From: Chitinophaga varians
GTDB taxonomy: Bacteria; Bacteroidota; Bacteroidia; Chitinophagales; Chitinophagaceae
DNA length: 64,000 bases
Assembly: GCF_014529945.1 (NCBI RefSeq)
Contig: NZ_JACVFB010000009.1
Span: 240,061-304,060, forward strand
Direction: 5' to 3'
Shown here one piece after another: positions 41,795-49,712 of this stretch. Numbering within the stretch: position 1 is the stretch's first letter; each line of letters begins with the position of its first letter. A program made the translations under genes and the position numbers. Under the pieces are notes generated by a model. It was not told the origin of the DNA and did no database searches. It saw only the letters and a program-made list of their open reading frames with translations.

Positions 41795-44155
41795 ATGCAA
41801 TTCTTCAGATATGTAGTTACTTTCCTGATGACCCTACTATGCTTGTCTGTAAAGGCACAGCATTATACTGTTAGTGGATATGTACGGGACAGCACTAACG
41901 GTGAATCACTTCCAGGCGCTACTGTCCACGTACAGGGCACCAGCAGCGGTCTCCAGACCAACGCCTATGGTTTTTACTCGCTCACTTTATCTCCCGGCAC
42001 TTACACTATCGTTTTTTCTTTTGTAGGTTATGAAAGCAAATCACTGGAGCTGACCCTAACAGGCAACACTATACGTTATATGGAACTGTTGCCGCGATCT
42101 TATCAGGCGAAGGAGGTAGTGGTGACAGCCCGGCAGCAACATACCCATGTAAAAAGTACGGACATGGGGCGCGTGGAAATGTCTGCACAGCAGGTGAAAA
42201 AGCTGCCGGCACTGATGGGGGAGACGGACATCCTGAAGGCGCTGCAGCTGATGCCGGGTGTACAGGCCGCCGGGGAAGGCAATGCCGGTTTTTATGTACG
42301 CGGCGGCGGACCGGACCAAAACCTGATCCTGCTCGATGAAGCGCCGGTATACAACACCGGTCACCTGTTTGGTTTTTTCTCTGTATTTAATGCCGATGCC
42401 ATCAAAAATACTACGCTGATCAAAGGCGGGATGCCGGCCAATTACGGAGGCCGCCTGTCGTCGGTAGTGGACATCAACATGAAAGAAGGCAACAATAAGA
42501 CCTTTCAGGGAGAGGGCGGGATAGGGCTGATCGCCTCGCGGTTGTCGCTACAGGGGCCTATTAAAAAAGACAAAGCCTCTTTTATCGTCTCTGCCCGGCG
42601 TACTTATATTGATCTGCTGACCAAACCTGTTGTCAACAATTCGTCCTACAAGGGCACCGGATATTATTTTTATGACCTGAACATGAAAGTGAATTACATC
42701 CTGTCGGACAAAGACAGGCTGTATCTCAGTGGGTACATCGGTCGGGATGTCTTTAGTTTCTCGAGCAACAACCGTAAGTTCCTGGTGAAGATCCCATGGG
42801 GCAATAGTACCGCCACCCTGCGCTGGAACCATGTGTTCAACAGTAAGCTGTTTGCCAACCTGTCCCTTATTTATAATGATTATAAATTCCAGTTCAGCGC
42901 CCGGCAGAATAATTTTGATCTTCGCCTGTCATCCGGCATCAGCGATGGCAACGCGAAACTGGATTTTGATTATTACCCCAGTCCCCGCCACCATATTAAG
43001 TTTGGGGGCAATTATATTTACCATGTGTTCACGCCCAGTACTGTCAGCGGCGGACAGGATTCCACGATATTTGCGCCGCCGGAAAATGCCTACAAGAAAT
43101 ATGCGCATGAAGTGGGGGCGTACCTGATGGACGACTGGGAGATCTCTCCACATCTGCAACTCAATGCCGGTGTGCGTTTCAGCGGATTTATGCAGATAGG
43201 GCCTTATACCCGTTACATCCGGGATGCTGCCGGTCAGAAAACAGATAGCGTGAAATACGGCCGTGGAGCGCCGGTAGTCCGCTATGGTGGTCTCGAGCCA
43301 CGGCTTATCCTGCGTTATTCCTGGAACAATGACAATGCCGTCAAGGCGTCGTTCACCCGTAATTATCAGTTCATCCACCTGGTGTCCAATGCCGGTACCA
43401 CATTGCCGACCGATGTGTGGATGCCCAGTACCTACCGCGTAAAGCCACAGGAGTCGTGGCAATATTCCGCCGGCTATTTCCGCAATTTTAAAAACAACAT
43501 GTACGAAGCCTCTGCCGAGGTATACTATAAAGAGATGTACCACCAGGTAGAATACCGGGAAGGTTATACGCCATCGTTGTCTGATCCCGAACTGGATTTT
43601 GTATTTGGCAAAGGGCAGGCCTATGGGCTGGAGTTGTTCGTCAATAAAAAGAAAGGGGCGTTGACCGGCTGGCTGGGATATACGCTGGCATGGACCTGGC
43701 GGCAGTTCCCGTTATTGAATGAAGGCAAGCGCTACCCGGCAAAATACGACCGGCGGCATGATTTCGTGGCAGTAGCGATGTATGAATTAAATAAACGGTG
43801 GACTTTTTCCGGGGTGTTCATCTATGGTACCGGCAATACTACTACGATGCCTGAACAGTTCTACTTCATGGAAGGGGCATTGGTACAAGGATATGGTAAG
43901 ATCAATTCCTATCGCATGGCGCCGTATAACCGGCTGGATTTGTCTGCTATCTATACACCGAAACCGAAGCGGGAGAACAAGCGGTTCAGGGGCAGCTGGG
44001 CCTTTTCGATCTATAACGTGTACAGCAGGAAAAATCCTTATTTCATTTATTTTGATCAGGAGGGAAAGGCGGTGGATGGGTCGCTGAAAGTCACGGCCAA
44101 GCAGGTGTCGTTGTTTCCGATTATTCCCGCGGTGACGTATAATTTTCAGTTTTGA
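41795..44155 (+). CDS. TonB-dependent receptor with CarboxypepD_reg-like domain
   Basis: A 786-residue outer-membrane receptor. The ATG at 41795 gives a signal peptide ending SVKAQ (about residue 21); an upstream TTG frame would lie inside the hairpin. The CarboxypepD_reg-like domain is about 23-105, followed by a plug with the phrases MGETDILKALQLMPGVQAAGEG, FYVRGGGPDQNLILLDEAPVYN and GGMPANYGGRLSSVVD, then the barrel to a C-terminal FQF. This plug type lacks a SusD partner. It follows the DUF3347 lipoprotein gene, so import of a metal complex is possible. It converges with the small gene cluster, with only 3 nt between stop codons. Confidence 0.92.
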   Translation: MQFFRYVVTFLMTLLCLSVKAQHYTVSGYVRDSTNGESLPGATVHVQGTSSGLQTNAYGFYSLTLSPGTYTIVFSFVGYESKSLELTLTGNTIRYMELLPRSYQAKEVVVTARQQHTHVKSTDMGRVEMSAQQVKKLPALMGETDILKALQLMPGVQAAGEGNAGFYVRGGGPDQNLILLDEAPVYNTGHLFGFFSVFNADAIKNTTLIKGGMPANYGGRLSSVVDINMKEGNNKTFQGEGGIGLIASRLSLQGPIKKDKASFIVSARRTYIDLLTKPVVNNSSYKGTGYYFYDLNMKVNYILSDKDRLYLSGYIGRDVFSFSSNNRKFLVKIPWGNSTATLRWNHVFNSKLFANLSLIYNDYKFQFSARQNNFDLRLSSGISDGNAKLDFDYYPSPRHHIKFGGNYIYHVFTPSTVSGGQDSTIFAPPENAYKKYAHEVGAYLMDDWEISPHLQLNAGVRFSGFMQIGPYTRYIRDAAGQKTDSVKYGRGAPVVRYGGLEPRLILRYSWNNDNAVKASFTRNYQFIHLVSNAGTTLPTDVWMPSTYRVKPQESWQYSAGYFRNFKNNMYEASAEVYYKEMYHQVEYREGYTPSLSDPELDFVFGKGQAYGLELFVNKKKGALTGWLGYTLAWTWRQFPLLNEGKRYPAKYDRRHDFVAVAMYELNKRWTFSGVFIYGTGNTTTMPEQFYFMEGALVQGYGKINSYRMAPYNRLDLSAIYTPKPKRENKRFRGSWAFSIYNVYSRKNPYFIYFDQEGKAVDGSLKVTAKQVSLFPIIPAVTYNFQF

Positions 44156-44158
44156 AGG

Positions 44159-44461
44159 TTATAGTTTCACGAAGCGCATTAGTACGCCTATAATGCCAAC
44201 GGCGATAGTCATGAATATTGCTATCCTTGTAGAAAGGTGGCCAACAAGTCCTTTTACCTCTGTTTTTATTTCTGCGAGTTCTTTGGTTACAAATTCCAGT
44301 TTGAGGGAGACTTCTTTAACCTCGCTTTTTGAAGCAAACTTATCTGCCTGGGCTTTATTAATTGCAGTATCCATTTTTGAGACCAGTTGCCTGGTTTTCT
44401 CCTCACTGAGATGAAGATCTTTTCTGAAAATGTTATAGATTTCGTCGTTGCTGGCGATCAT
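44159..44461 (-). CDS. Small coiled-coil protein with C-terminal membrane helix (DUF1640-like)
   Basis: A 100-residue protein. The first 30 residues (DEIYNIFRKDLHLSEEKTRQLV) form a helical headpiece, 40-75 a heptad-rich coiled coil (SEVKEVSLKLEFVTKELAEI), and 77-96 a single membrane helix (RIAIFMTIAVGIIGVLMRFV). The layout recalls the DUF1640/CCDC90-type proteins. Its headpiece is alike in sequence to the upstream 115-residue gene's start (xIYNIxxKDLxx), so the two are distant paralogs. Third gene of a three-gene minus-strand cluster with equal 28-nt gaps. Function unknown. Confidence 0.7.
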   Translation of the reverse strand: MIASNDEIYNIFRKDLHLSEEKTRQLVSKMDTAINKAQADKFASKSEVKEVSLKLEFVTKELAEIKTEVKGLVGHLSTRIAIFMTIAVGIIGVLMRFVKL

Positions 44462-44489
44462 AGTAGATGTTTTTTAGTGGTTTTAAAGG

Positions 44490-44579
44490 TTACTTAAACT
44501 TGAGAAAGGCCCATGTTGTAATCATGCTCAGAATTGTGCCTGTAATGGCTATATATTGTAAAAGCCCGGTTGTACTCAT
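44490..44579 (-). CDS. 29-residue membrane micropeptide
   Basis: A gene of 30 codons lying exactly between two coiled-coil membrane protein genes, with 28 nt on each side. The product (starts MSTTGLLQYIAITGTILSMI, ends in FLKFK) is a single hydrophobic helix with a small basic tail. The even spacing and shared strand argue that it is a real member of the cluster. It resembles in design, not in sequence, toxin or accessory micropeptides of membrane complexes. No family recognised. Confidence 0.6.
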   Translation of the reverse strand: MSTTGLLQYIAITGTILSMITTWAFLKFK

Positions 44580-44607
44580 CTTTGAATAGATTTTTTCAGC
44601 GTGGTCT

Positions 44608-44955
44608 TTATCGACTTGCTAACACTACAAGGAATACCATCATAGCAGCCCCTATGACAATCAGAAACCAATGGAGCCAATACATGAAGCCTGGATTGAA
44701 AGGGTCTTTGACTTCTGCCTCAATCCGGTTCAGTTTGTCGGCGGTACTTTCTATTCGTTTGCCCAACAGCTCAAGATTTTGCTTATTTGTTTTATCTATT
44801 TGGTCTGTTTTATGTTCAATTCGATTTAGTCCTTCATTGATATTCCTTTCATTGATTTCGGCTACGGCTTTAGCATATCGTATGATGTCCTGAAAGCGAT
44901 CATTGACGATATTGTCGATTTCCGCCAGCAACTCCCGGGCATTGGCGGCATCCAT
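44608..44955 (-). CDS. Small coiled-coil protein with C-terminal membrane helix, 5' end uncertain
   Basis: A 115-residue frame from ATG 44955: helical headpiece (ANARELLAEIDNIVNDRFQDII), a coiled coil (about 35-80, ERNINEGLNRIEHKTDQIDK) and a membrane helix near the end (FLIVIGAAMMVFLVVLA). The paralogous headpiece of the 100-residue neighbour begins with IYNI; here the matching residues (RIYNILKDELKM) are encoded upstream of the ATG in the same frame, but no ATG, GTG or TTG precedes them. The gene may therefore start at a rare codon such as ATT, or its 5' end may be damaged. First gene of the cluster. Confidence 0.65.
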   Translation of the reverse strand: MDAANARELLAEIDNIVNDRFQDIIRYAKAVAEINERNINEGLNRIEHKTDQIDKTNKQNLELLGKRIESTADKLNRIEAEVKDPFNPGFMYWLHWFLIVIGAAMMVFLVVLASR

Positions 44956-45535
44956 TTTAAGTTCATCTTTTAAGATGTTATAAATCCGAAGATTGCCACC
45001 GGCTAATAAAGGATTACGTTTTGGTTCTGATATATATACTATTTTATGATTATTAATTATACAAAAAGAATAATTTTAAGATATAAAAACAAATTTATTG
45101 CACCTGCTTTATTAACCCAATTTATTGCACAACAAATTTTAAAAATCCTGTTTTCGGGAGATGAAAAATGAGGTAGGGAAATTGTCTTTCAGAAAAAAGT
45201 AAATGAATGTAGTTGGCTGTGGTGGCTCTGTATGGGGAGTTGGCCTGTCAAAGGCAGGTATATCGCCGGATGACAATCAAATTCTCGTCAACCCACCATC
45301 CGCAATAACGATTTTGTCAACTTTCTGATCATTCGCCGATCATCAGTTTTGTAAAGTGGGGTAATTTCATTATATTTACAGGCTTTGTTGACTTTCCGGA
45401 CTGATACCCCACCGCTGCGCGGACCATTATTTTTAAATTCCTTGGAATTCGCTGGCGGACTAAGCAAAAAGCTAACAAACTATTTCTTAACTTCGCAAAC
45501 ATTTTATAAAGGAAATATAGCGCATATGAAAAAGT
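44956..45535. other. AT-rich intergenic region with a direct repeat, between the small cluster and thrS
   Basis: About 580 bp without a supported gene. The 12-mer AATTTATTGCAC occurs at 45092-45103 and again at 45119-45130, 27 nt apart, which could be a regulatory site for the divergent genes. A 41-codon frame from 45204 has no recognisable features. AAAGGAAA near 45508-45514 and a TAACTTCG box near 45488-45495 probably belong to thrS expression. Confidence 0.5.
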
Positions 45536-45556
45536 ATGACGCTAATAGTAAAACGT

Positions 45557-47497
45557 ATGATAAATATCACTTTTCCGGATGGCGCAGTTCGTCAGTATGA
45601 ACCAGGAGTAACTGCATTGGACATTGCCAAATCCATCAGCGAAGGATTGGCACGTAAAGTATTGGCTGCAAAAGTTAATGGGCAGGTAGTGGACGCTACA
45701 CGCCCGGTTACAACGGATGCTACGTTACAGCTCCTGACGTGGACGGATACAGATGGTAAATCCACCATGTGGCATTCTTCCGCTCACCTGATGGCCGAAG
45801 CTCTGGAAGCGCTGTATCCCGGCGTGAAACTGGGTTACGGTCCCTCTATTGAAAACGGTTTTTACTACGATATTGATCTGGGCGACCGCACCATCTCCGA
45901 AGAGGACCTGAAAGCGGTAGAAGCCAAGATGGTAGAGCTGTCCAAAAAGAACAGCGAATACGTTCGCAAAGACGTGAGCAAAGCCGATGCACTGGCTTAT
46001 TTCACAGAGAAGGGCGACCCTTACAAAATAGAAACCATCAATGAACTGCCCGACGGTAGCATCACTTTCTATACCCAGGGTGGTTTTACAGATCTGTGCC
46101 GTGGCCCCCACATCCCGAACACCAGCTTCATCAAATCCATTAAGCTGACCAGCATCGCGGGTGCTTACTGGCGCGGTAATGAGAAAAACAAGATGCTGAC
46201 CCGCATCTATGGTATCACGTTCCCGAACCAGAAAGAACTGGACGAATACCTGACACTGATCGAAGAAGCGAAGAAACGCGATCACCGCAAACTGGGCAAG
46301 GAACTGGAACTGTTCATGTTCTCCGAGAAAGTGGGACTGGGCCTTCCTATGTGGCTGCCCAAAGGCGCTATGCTGCGGGAACGCCTGCAACGTTTCCTCC
46401 AGGAAGCGCAGCTGGCCAGCGGCTATCTGCCTGTGGTCACTCCACACATTGGCAACAAAAACCTGTACGTGACTTCCGGTCACTACGAGAAATATGGTAA
46501 AGACAGCTTCCAGCCTATCCACACACCGGAAGAAGGCGAGGAGTTCATGCTGAAACCCATGAACTGTCCGCACCACTGCGAACTGTATAAAGGCTCTCCG
46601 AAGTCTTACAAAGACCTGCCGGTACGTTTCGCGGAATTCGGTACGGTATACCGCTACGAGCAGCACGGTGAACTGCACGGCCTGACCCGCGTAAGAGGGT
46701 TTACTCAGGACGATGCCCACCTGTTCTGCCGTCCTGACCAGGTAAAAGAAGAATTTCAGAAAGTGATCGATCTGGTGATGTATGTGTTCAACAGCCTCAG
46801 CTTTACGGAGTACACTGCTCAGATTTCCCTGCGCGACAAGGAAGACCGCAGCAAGTATATCGGTACAGAAGAGAACTGGAACCTGGCTGAGCAGGCCATC
46901 ATTGAGTCTGCGGCGGAGAAAGGACTGAACACGGTGATTGAATACGGTGAAGCGGCTTTCTACGGCCCGAAACTGGACTTCATGGTGAAAGATGCCCTCG
47001 GCCGTAAATGGCAGCTGGGGACGATCCAGGTGGACTACAACCTGCCGGAGCGCTTTGAACTGGAATATATCGGCGCCGACAATCAGCGTCACCGCCCGGT
47101 CATGATCCACCGCGCGCCATTCGGTTCGCTGGAAAGGTTCATCGCCGTACTGATCGAACACTGTGCGGGCAAATTCCCGCTGTGGCTGGCGCCTACACAG
47201 GTGAAAATCCTGCCTATCAGCGAGAAAACCCAGGCCTACGCAGAAAAAGTGGCAGAATTGCTGAAAAAAGCGGAAATTCGCGCTGAGATTGACGACAGAA
47301 GCGAAAAAATAGGTAAGAAAATCCGCGATACAGAACTCGCCAAAGTACCATATATGCTGGTCCTCGGCGAAAAAGAAGCGGCCGACAATATCGTCGCTGT
47401 TCGCCGGCAAGCCAAAGGTGACCTCGGAACCATGACCCTGGAACAGTTTACCACACTGGTAAATGAAGAGGTGATCAACCGCAAGCCAATCGAGTAA
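45557..47497 (+). CDS. thrS: Threonine--tRNA ligase
   Basis: A 646-residue class II synthetase. The TGS domain (about 1-62, MINITFPDGAVRQYEPGVTA) is followed by the editing domain with the metal motif HSSAHLMAEAL (HxxxH) and its partner CRGPH. The catalytic core shows motif 1 near RERLQRFLQ, motif 2 (RFAEFGTVYRYE) with the zinc ligands MNCPHHCELY, and motif 3 (IHRAPFGSLERFIAVLIEH). The anticodon-binding domain ends the protein. The ATG at 45557 aligns with family starts; ATG 45536 would add seven residues (MTLIVKR). It precedes infC, the conserved neighbour. Confidence 0.97.
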   Translation: MINITFPDGAVRQYEPGVTALDIAKSISEGLARKVLAAKVNGQVVDATRPVTTDATLQLLTWTDTDGKSTMWHSSAHLMAEALEALYPGVKLGYGPSIENGFYYDIDLGDRTISEEDLKAVEAKMVELSKKNSEYVRKDVSKADALAYFTEKGDPYKIETINELPDGSITFYTQGGFTDLCRGPHIPNTSFIKSIKLTSIAGAYWRGNEKNKMLTRIYGITFPNQKELDEYLTLIEEAKKRDHRKLGKELELFMFSEKVGLGLPMWLPKGAMLRERLQRFLQEAQLASGYLPVVTPHIGNKNLYVTSGHYEKYGKDSFQPIHTPEEGEEFMLKPMNCPHHCELYKGSPKSYKDLPVRFAEFGTVYRYEQHGELHGLTRVRGFTQDDAHLFCRPDQVKEEFQKVIDLVMYVFNSLSFTEYTAQISLRDKEDRSKYIGTEENWNLAEQAIIESAAEKGLNTVIEYGEAAFYGPKLDFMVKDALGRKWQLGTIQVDYNLPERFELEYIGADNQRHRPVMIHRAPFGSLERFIAVLIEHCAGKFPLWLAPTQVKILPISEKTQAYAEKVAELLKKAEIRAEIDDRSEKIGKKIRDTELAKVPYMLVLGEKEAADNIVAVRRQAKGDLGTMTLEQFTTLVNEEVINRKPIE

Positions 47498-47664
47498 CAT
47501 ACTTAAATGTGGAAAAGAAGTATATAAAACAATGAACATTCCTGAATTCAGGTATGTTAATTGCACAGAATTTTCCCCTTATTTTTGTATAAGTTGTTTT
47601 TGGTCCATGTGTGGGATATGGACCATGGACTATGAACAATAATTAATAAATCTTAATTTTTTTA

Positions 47665-48333
47665 ATGCAACAAAAACCCAGACCAAATTTTGGCGGTAAT
47701 AATCGGGGCAGAAACCCGAATTTCCGCAGGGAACAACAACAAGAACACCGGACCAACAGAATGATCCGTGTTCCTGAGGTCAGACTGGTAGGTGAAAATG
47801 TGGAGGTAGGCGTTTACAGAACGGAGGACGCCCTGCGTATGGCTGAGGAACAAGGCCTCGACCTCGTGGAAATATCCCCTAATGCCGCGCCCCCCGTATG
47901 CCGTATCATCGACTACAATAAATTCCTTTACGAAAAGAAAAAGAAGGAAAAGGAAATGAAGGCGAAGGCGCACAAAAGCGAGGTGAAAGAAATCCGCTTT
48001 ACGCCTAACACCGATGATCATGACTTTGACTTTAAAGCCAAACATGCGGAGAACTTCCTGAAAGAAGGTAACAAGGTGAAAACCTATGTACAGTTCAAAG
48101 GTCGTGCTATCATGTTTAAGGAGCGTGGAGAGCTGATCCTGCTGAAGTTCGCTGAAAGGCTGGCTGAAGTAGGCGGCCTGGAAAGCATGCCTACCATGGA
48201 AGGTAAACGCATGATCGCCATCTTCGCACCAAAGACTGCCAAGAAAAAAGAAAAGGAACCAAAAGAACCCAGAGAGCCAAAAGAGCCGAAGGAACCTCGC
48301 GTTGCTGAAAGCAAACCGGAAGACAAAGCTTAA
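47665..48333 (+). CDS. infC: Translation initiation factor IF-3
   Basis: A 222-residue IF-3, longer than the usual 170-180. The N-domain has RMIRVPEVRLVGENVEVGVYRTEDAL and EQGLDLVEISPNAAPPVCRIIDYNKFLYE, the linker is KKKKEKEMKAKAHK, and the C-domain has EIRFTPNTDDHDFDFKAKHAENFL and VKTYVQFKGRAIMF. Extra parts are an N-terminal Gln/Asn/Arg-rich tail (about 1-30) and a C-terminal tail of repeated Lys-Glu-Pro triplets (about 192-222). It binds the 30S subunit and proofreads initiation. The usual followers rpmI and rplT are absent; a terminator comes instead. Confidence 0.96.
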   Translation: MQQKPRPNFGGNNRGRNPNFRREQQQEHRTNRMIRVPEVRLVGENVEVGVYRTEDALRMAEEQGLDLVEISPNAAPPVCRIIDYNKFLYEKKKKEKEMKAKAHKSEVKEIRFTPNTDDHDFDFKAKHAENFLKEGNKVKTYVQFKGRAIMFKERGELILLKFAERLAEVGGLESMPTMEGKRMIAIFAPKTAKKKEKEPKEPREPKEPKEPRVAESKPEDKA

Positions 48334-48351
48334 TTGGTACCCAACTTATAC

Positions 48352-48398
48352 AGCGGCACCAGCAGGTATCATCTACCTGTTGTGCCGCTTCTTTGTTT
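48352..48398 (+). terminator. Terminator after infC
   Basis: A stem of about 16 bp with one bulge (AGCGGCAC...AGCAGGTA at 48352-48368 against TACCTGTTGTGCCGCT at 48374-48389) is followed by TCTTTGTTTGG. It ends the thrS-infC transcript and faces the convergent HEAT-like gene. Confidence 0.75.
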
Positions 48399-48412
48399 GG
48401 TAAAAAAGGCTG

Positions 48413-48943
48413 CTACGATAATGCAGAAGGGGCAATTGCTTTCAACACCTTTTTCGCGCGTGAACGGATGCCCGGAGAAGGCTCATGCTCCAGCAGGTCT
48501 TCCACCAGGATCCGTATTTCATTCTTAATATCCGGATAAGCCACCGCGAGATGGGATAATATCGTCATGGCGAAGGCTTTAATGGCGATCATCTCTTTAG
48601 GGTCCTCGAGGTATTGAAAGCAGGCGTTCATGATAGGTCCGTGCAGATCGGGCGGCAGGGTAATATCCTGCAATACCCGCAGCACGTTCCGTTTCACCGC
48701 CGAAGGCAGTCCATCGGTTTCCATACGGGCCACCATTTGCGGCAGGTGAGGGACCATCAGCTCCGGATGTTTATCTGCGACCAGACTGATGATCCAGGCA
48801 CTTCGTTGCACTACCCGGTATTCGTCTTCCAGAAAAAGCTGCATCAGTTGCCGGAACCGCGCGGCATCGCCGCCAATCCAGCCGGCTATGTAAAGGGAAT
48901 GTTCTTTGCTGTGGGCCGATAGTATTTCTTCTCTGAGTTTCAT
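48413..48943 (-). CDS. HEAT-repeat-like protein of unknown function
   Basis: A 176-residue all-helical protein with repeated two-helix units (VVQRSAWIISLVADKHPELM, AVKRNVLRVLQDITLPPDL, MIAIKAFAMTILSHLAVAYP) in the pattern of HEAT/ARM repeats. No enzyme motif. It follows the PhnZ-like gene by 17 nt on the same strand and is probably its operon partner. Role likely in protein binding, by family only. Confidence 0.7.
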   Translation of the reverse strand: MKLREEILSAHSKEHSLYIAGWIGGDAARFRQLMQLFLEDEYRVVQRSAWIISLVADKHPELMVPHLPQMVARMETDGLPSAVKRNVLRVLQDITLPPDLHGPIMNACFQYLEDPKEMIAIKAFAMTILSHLAVAYPDIKNEIRILVEDLLEHEPSPGIRSRAKKVLKAIAPSALS

Positions 48944-48960
48944 ACCATGGCAATATAGAA

Positions 48961-49548
48961 TTAATCTCCCAGTTGTCCATATGCCAGCAGGTAACGGAGC
49001 ATGCGGGTTCGCATCCTTTCCAGGTCTGGCTGCGCTACCGGCATGTCCGGGTCTTTCCCCATATCGTCCCAGATCCTTAACTGAATGTACTGTTCAAACA
49101 GCGGATCGGCACGGAATATCGTGGCTTCGGCGGCTGTCATCGGGCCACCCTGGTATCGTAATGTTTCCTTGCTGGCGTCTGAAAGCGTATCGTAGTAGGC
49201 GCTGTCTGTCCATGTGAGGTATCTTTTGGCGGCAACATGACTGGCTACCAGCTGTCCCATTCTGGGAGGGAATCCGCAGGAGGTGAGATAACGGTATCCC
49301 ACGGTGTCGTGTGCCTGCGCACCGTAGATGTCCATCTGGTCGCCACTTTCAAAGAAGTGGCCAATATCGTGCAGAAAGGCTGCCAATATCATTTCATCAT
49401 CGAAACCGGTCTGTTCGGCTATGAGGGCGGATTGCATCATATGCATCAACATAGTCACCTGTTCTCCATAGGCATGATGGCCATATTGCTCGTACAAACC
49501 AAAAAGTTCGTCTACCACAGCATTGGCCCGGATTTCTCTACTGTTCAT
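48961..49548 (-). CDS. PhnZ-like HD-domain protein (putative organophosphonate-type diiron oxygenase)
   Basis: A 195-residue HD-superfamily protein. Metal-binding segments are the His in LMHMMQSALIAE, the HD pair in AAFLHDIGHF, and the His in VASHVAAKRYLTW. The rest matches the PhnZ branch rather than nucleotidases: SHVAAKRYL, TLSDASKETLRYQGGPMTAAE, and LRIWDDMGKDPD near the end. PhnZ uses a mixed-valent diiron centre to cleave 2-amino-1-hydroxyethylphosphonate into glycine and phosphate. There is no PhnY hydroxylase gene or phosphonate transporter nearby, so the substrate remains open. Confidence 0.75.
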   Translation of the reverse strand: MNSREIRANAVVDELFGLYEQYGHHAYGEQVTMLMHMMQSALIAEQTGFDDEMILAAFLHDIGHFFESGDQMDIYGAQAHDTVGYRYLTSCGFPPRMGQLVASHVAAKRYLTWTDSAYYDTLSDASKETLRYQGGPMTAAEATIFRADPLFEQYIQLRIWDDMGKDPDMPVAQPDLERMRTRMLRYLLAYGQLGD

Positions 49549-49675
49549 TTCGTTTATGGGTTTACGTTAGGGGGCGGTTATTTAGTCTATTAATTTCGTA
49601 AAATTTTGGCGGGCCGGTGTTACGGGAATATTAATTTTCACAGCGACCGCAGTGGGAGCGATACAGTAATAACCG

Positions 49676-49683
49676 TACCTTTG
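49676..49683 (+). promoter_or_regulatory. CDF-gene promoter (-7 element)
   Basis: TACCTTTG at 49676-49683 matches TAnnTTTG; the TTG start codon is 29 nt downstream. Confidence 0.55.
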
Positions 49684-49712
49684 TACTTTCACACCCATAC
49701 AATCTGATCTAC

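Noticed and set aside
44159..44955. Assigning the small cluster to a known toxin-antitoxin family
   Set aside because: No sequence motif of a known family was found; only size and membrane helices are suggestive.
45204..45329. 41-codon frame in the AT-rich region before thrS
   Set aside because: No recognisable domain, no promoter and no neighbour; could be chance.
45526..45600. 24-codon leader-peptide candidate overlapping the thrS start, preceded by AAAGGAAA
   Set aside because: It contains a single Thr and no attenuator hairpin follows, so a threonine attenuation role is not supported; no T-box motif was seen either.
45725..47566. 613-codon open frame on the minus strand across thrS
   Set aside because: It lies wholly opposite a clear threonyl-tRNA synthetase and its translation has no family-like pattern; long antisense frames are common in genes of this codon use.
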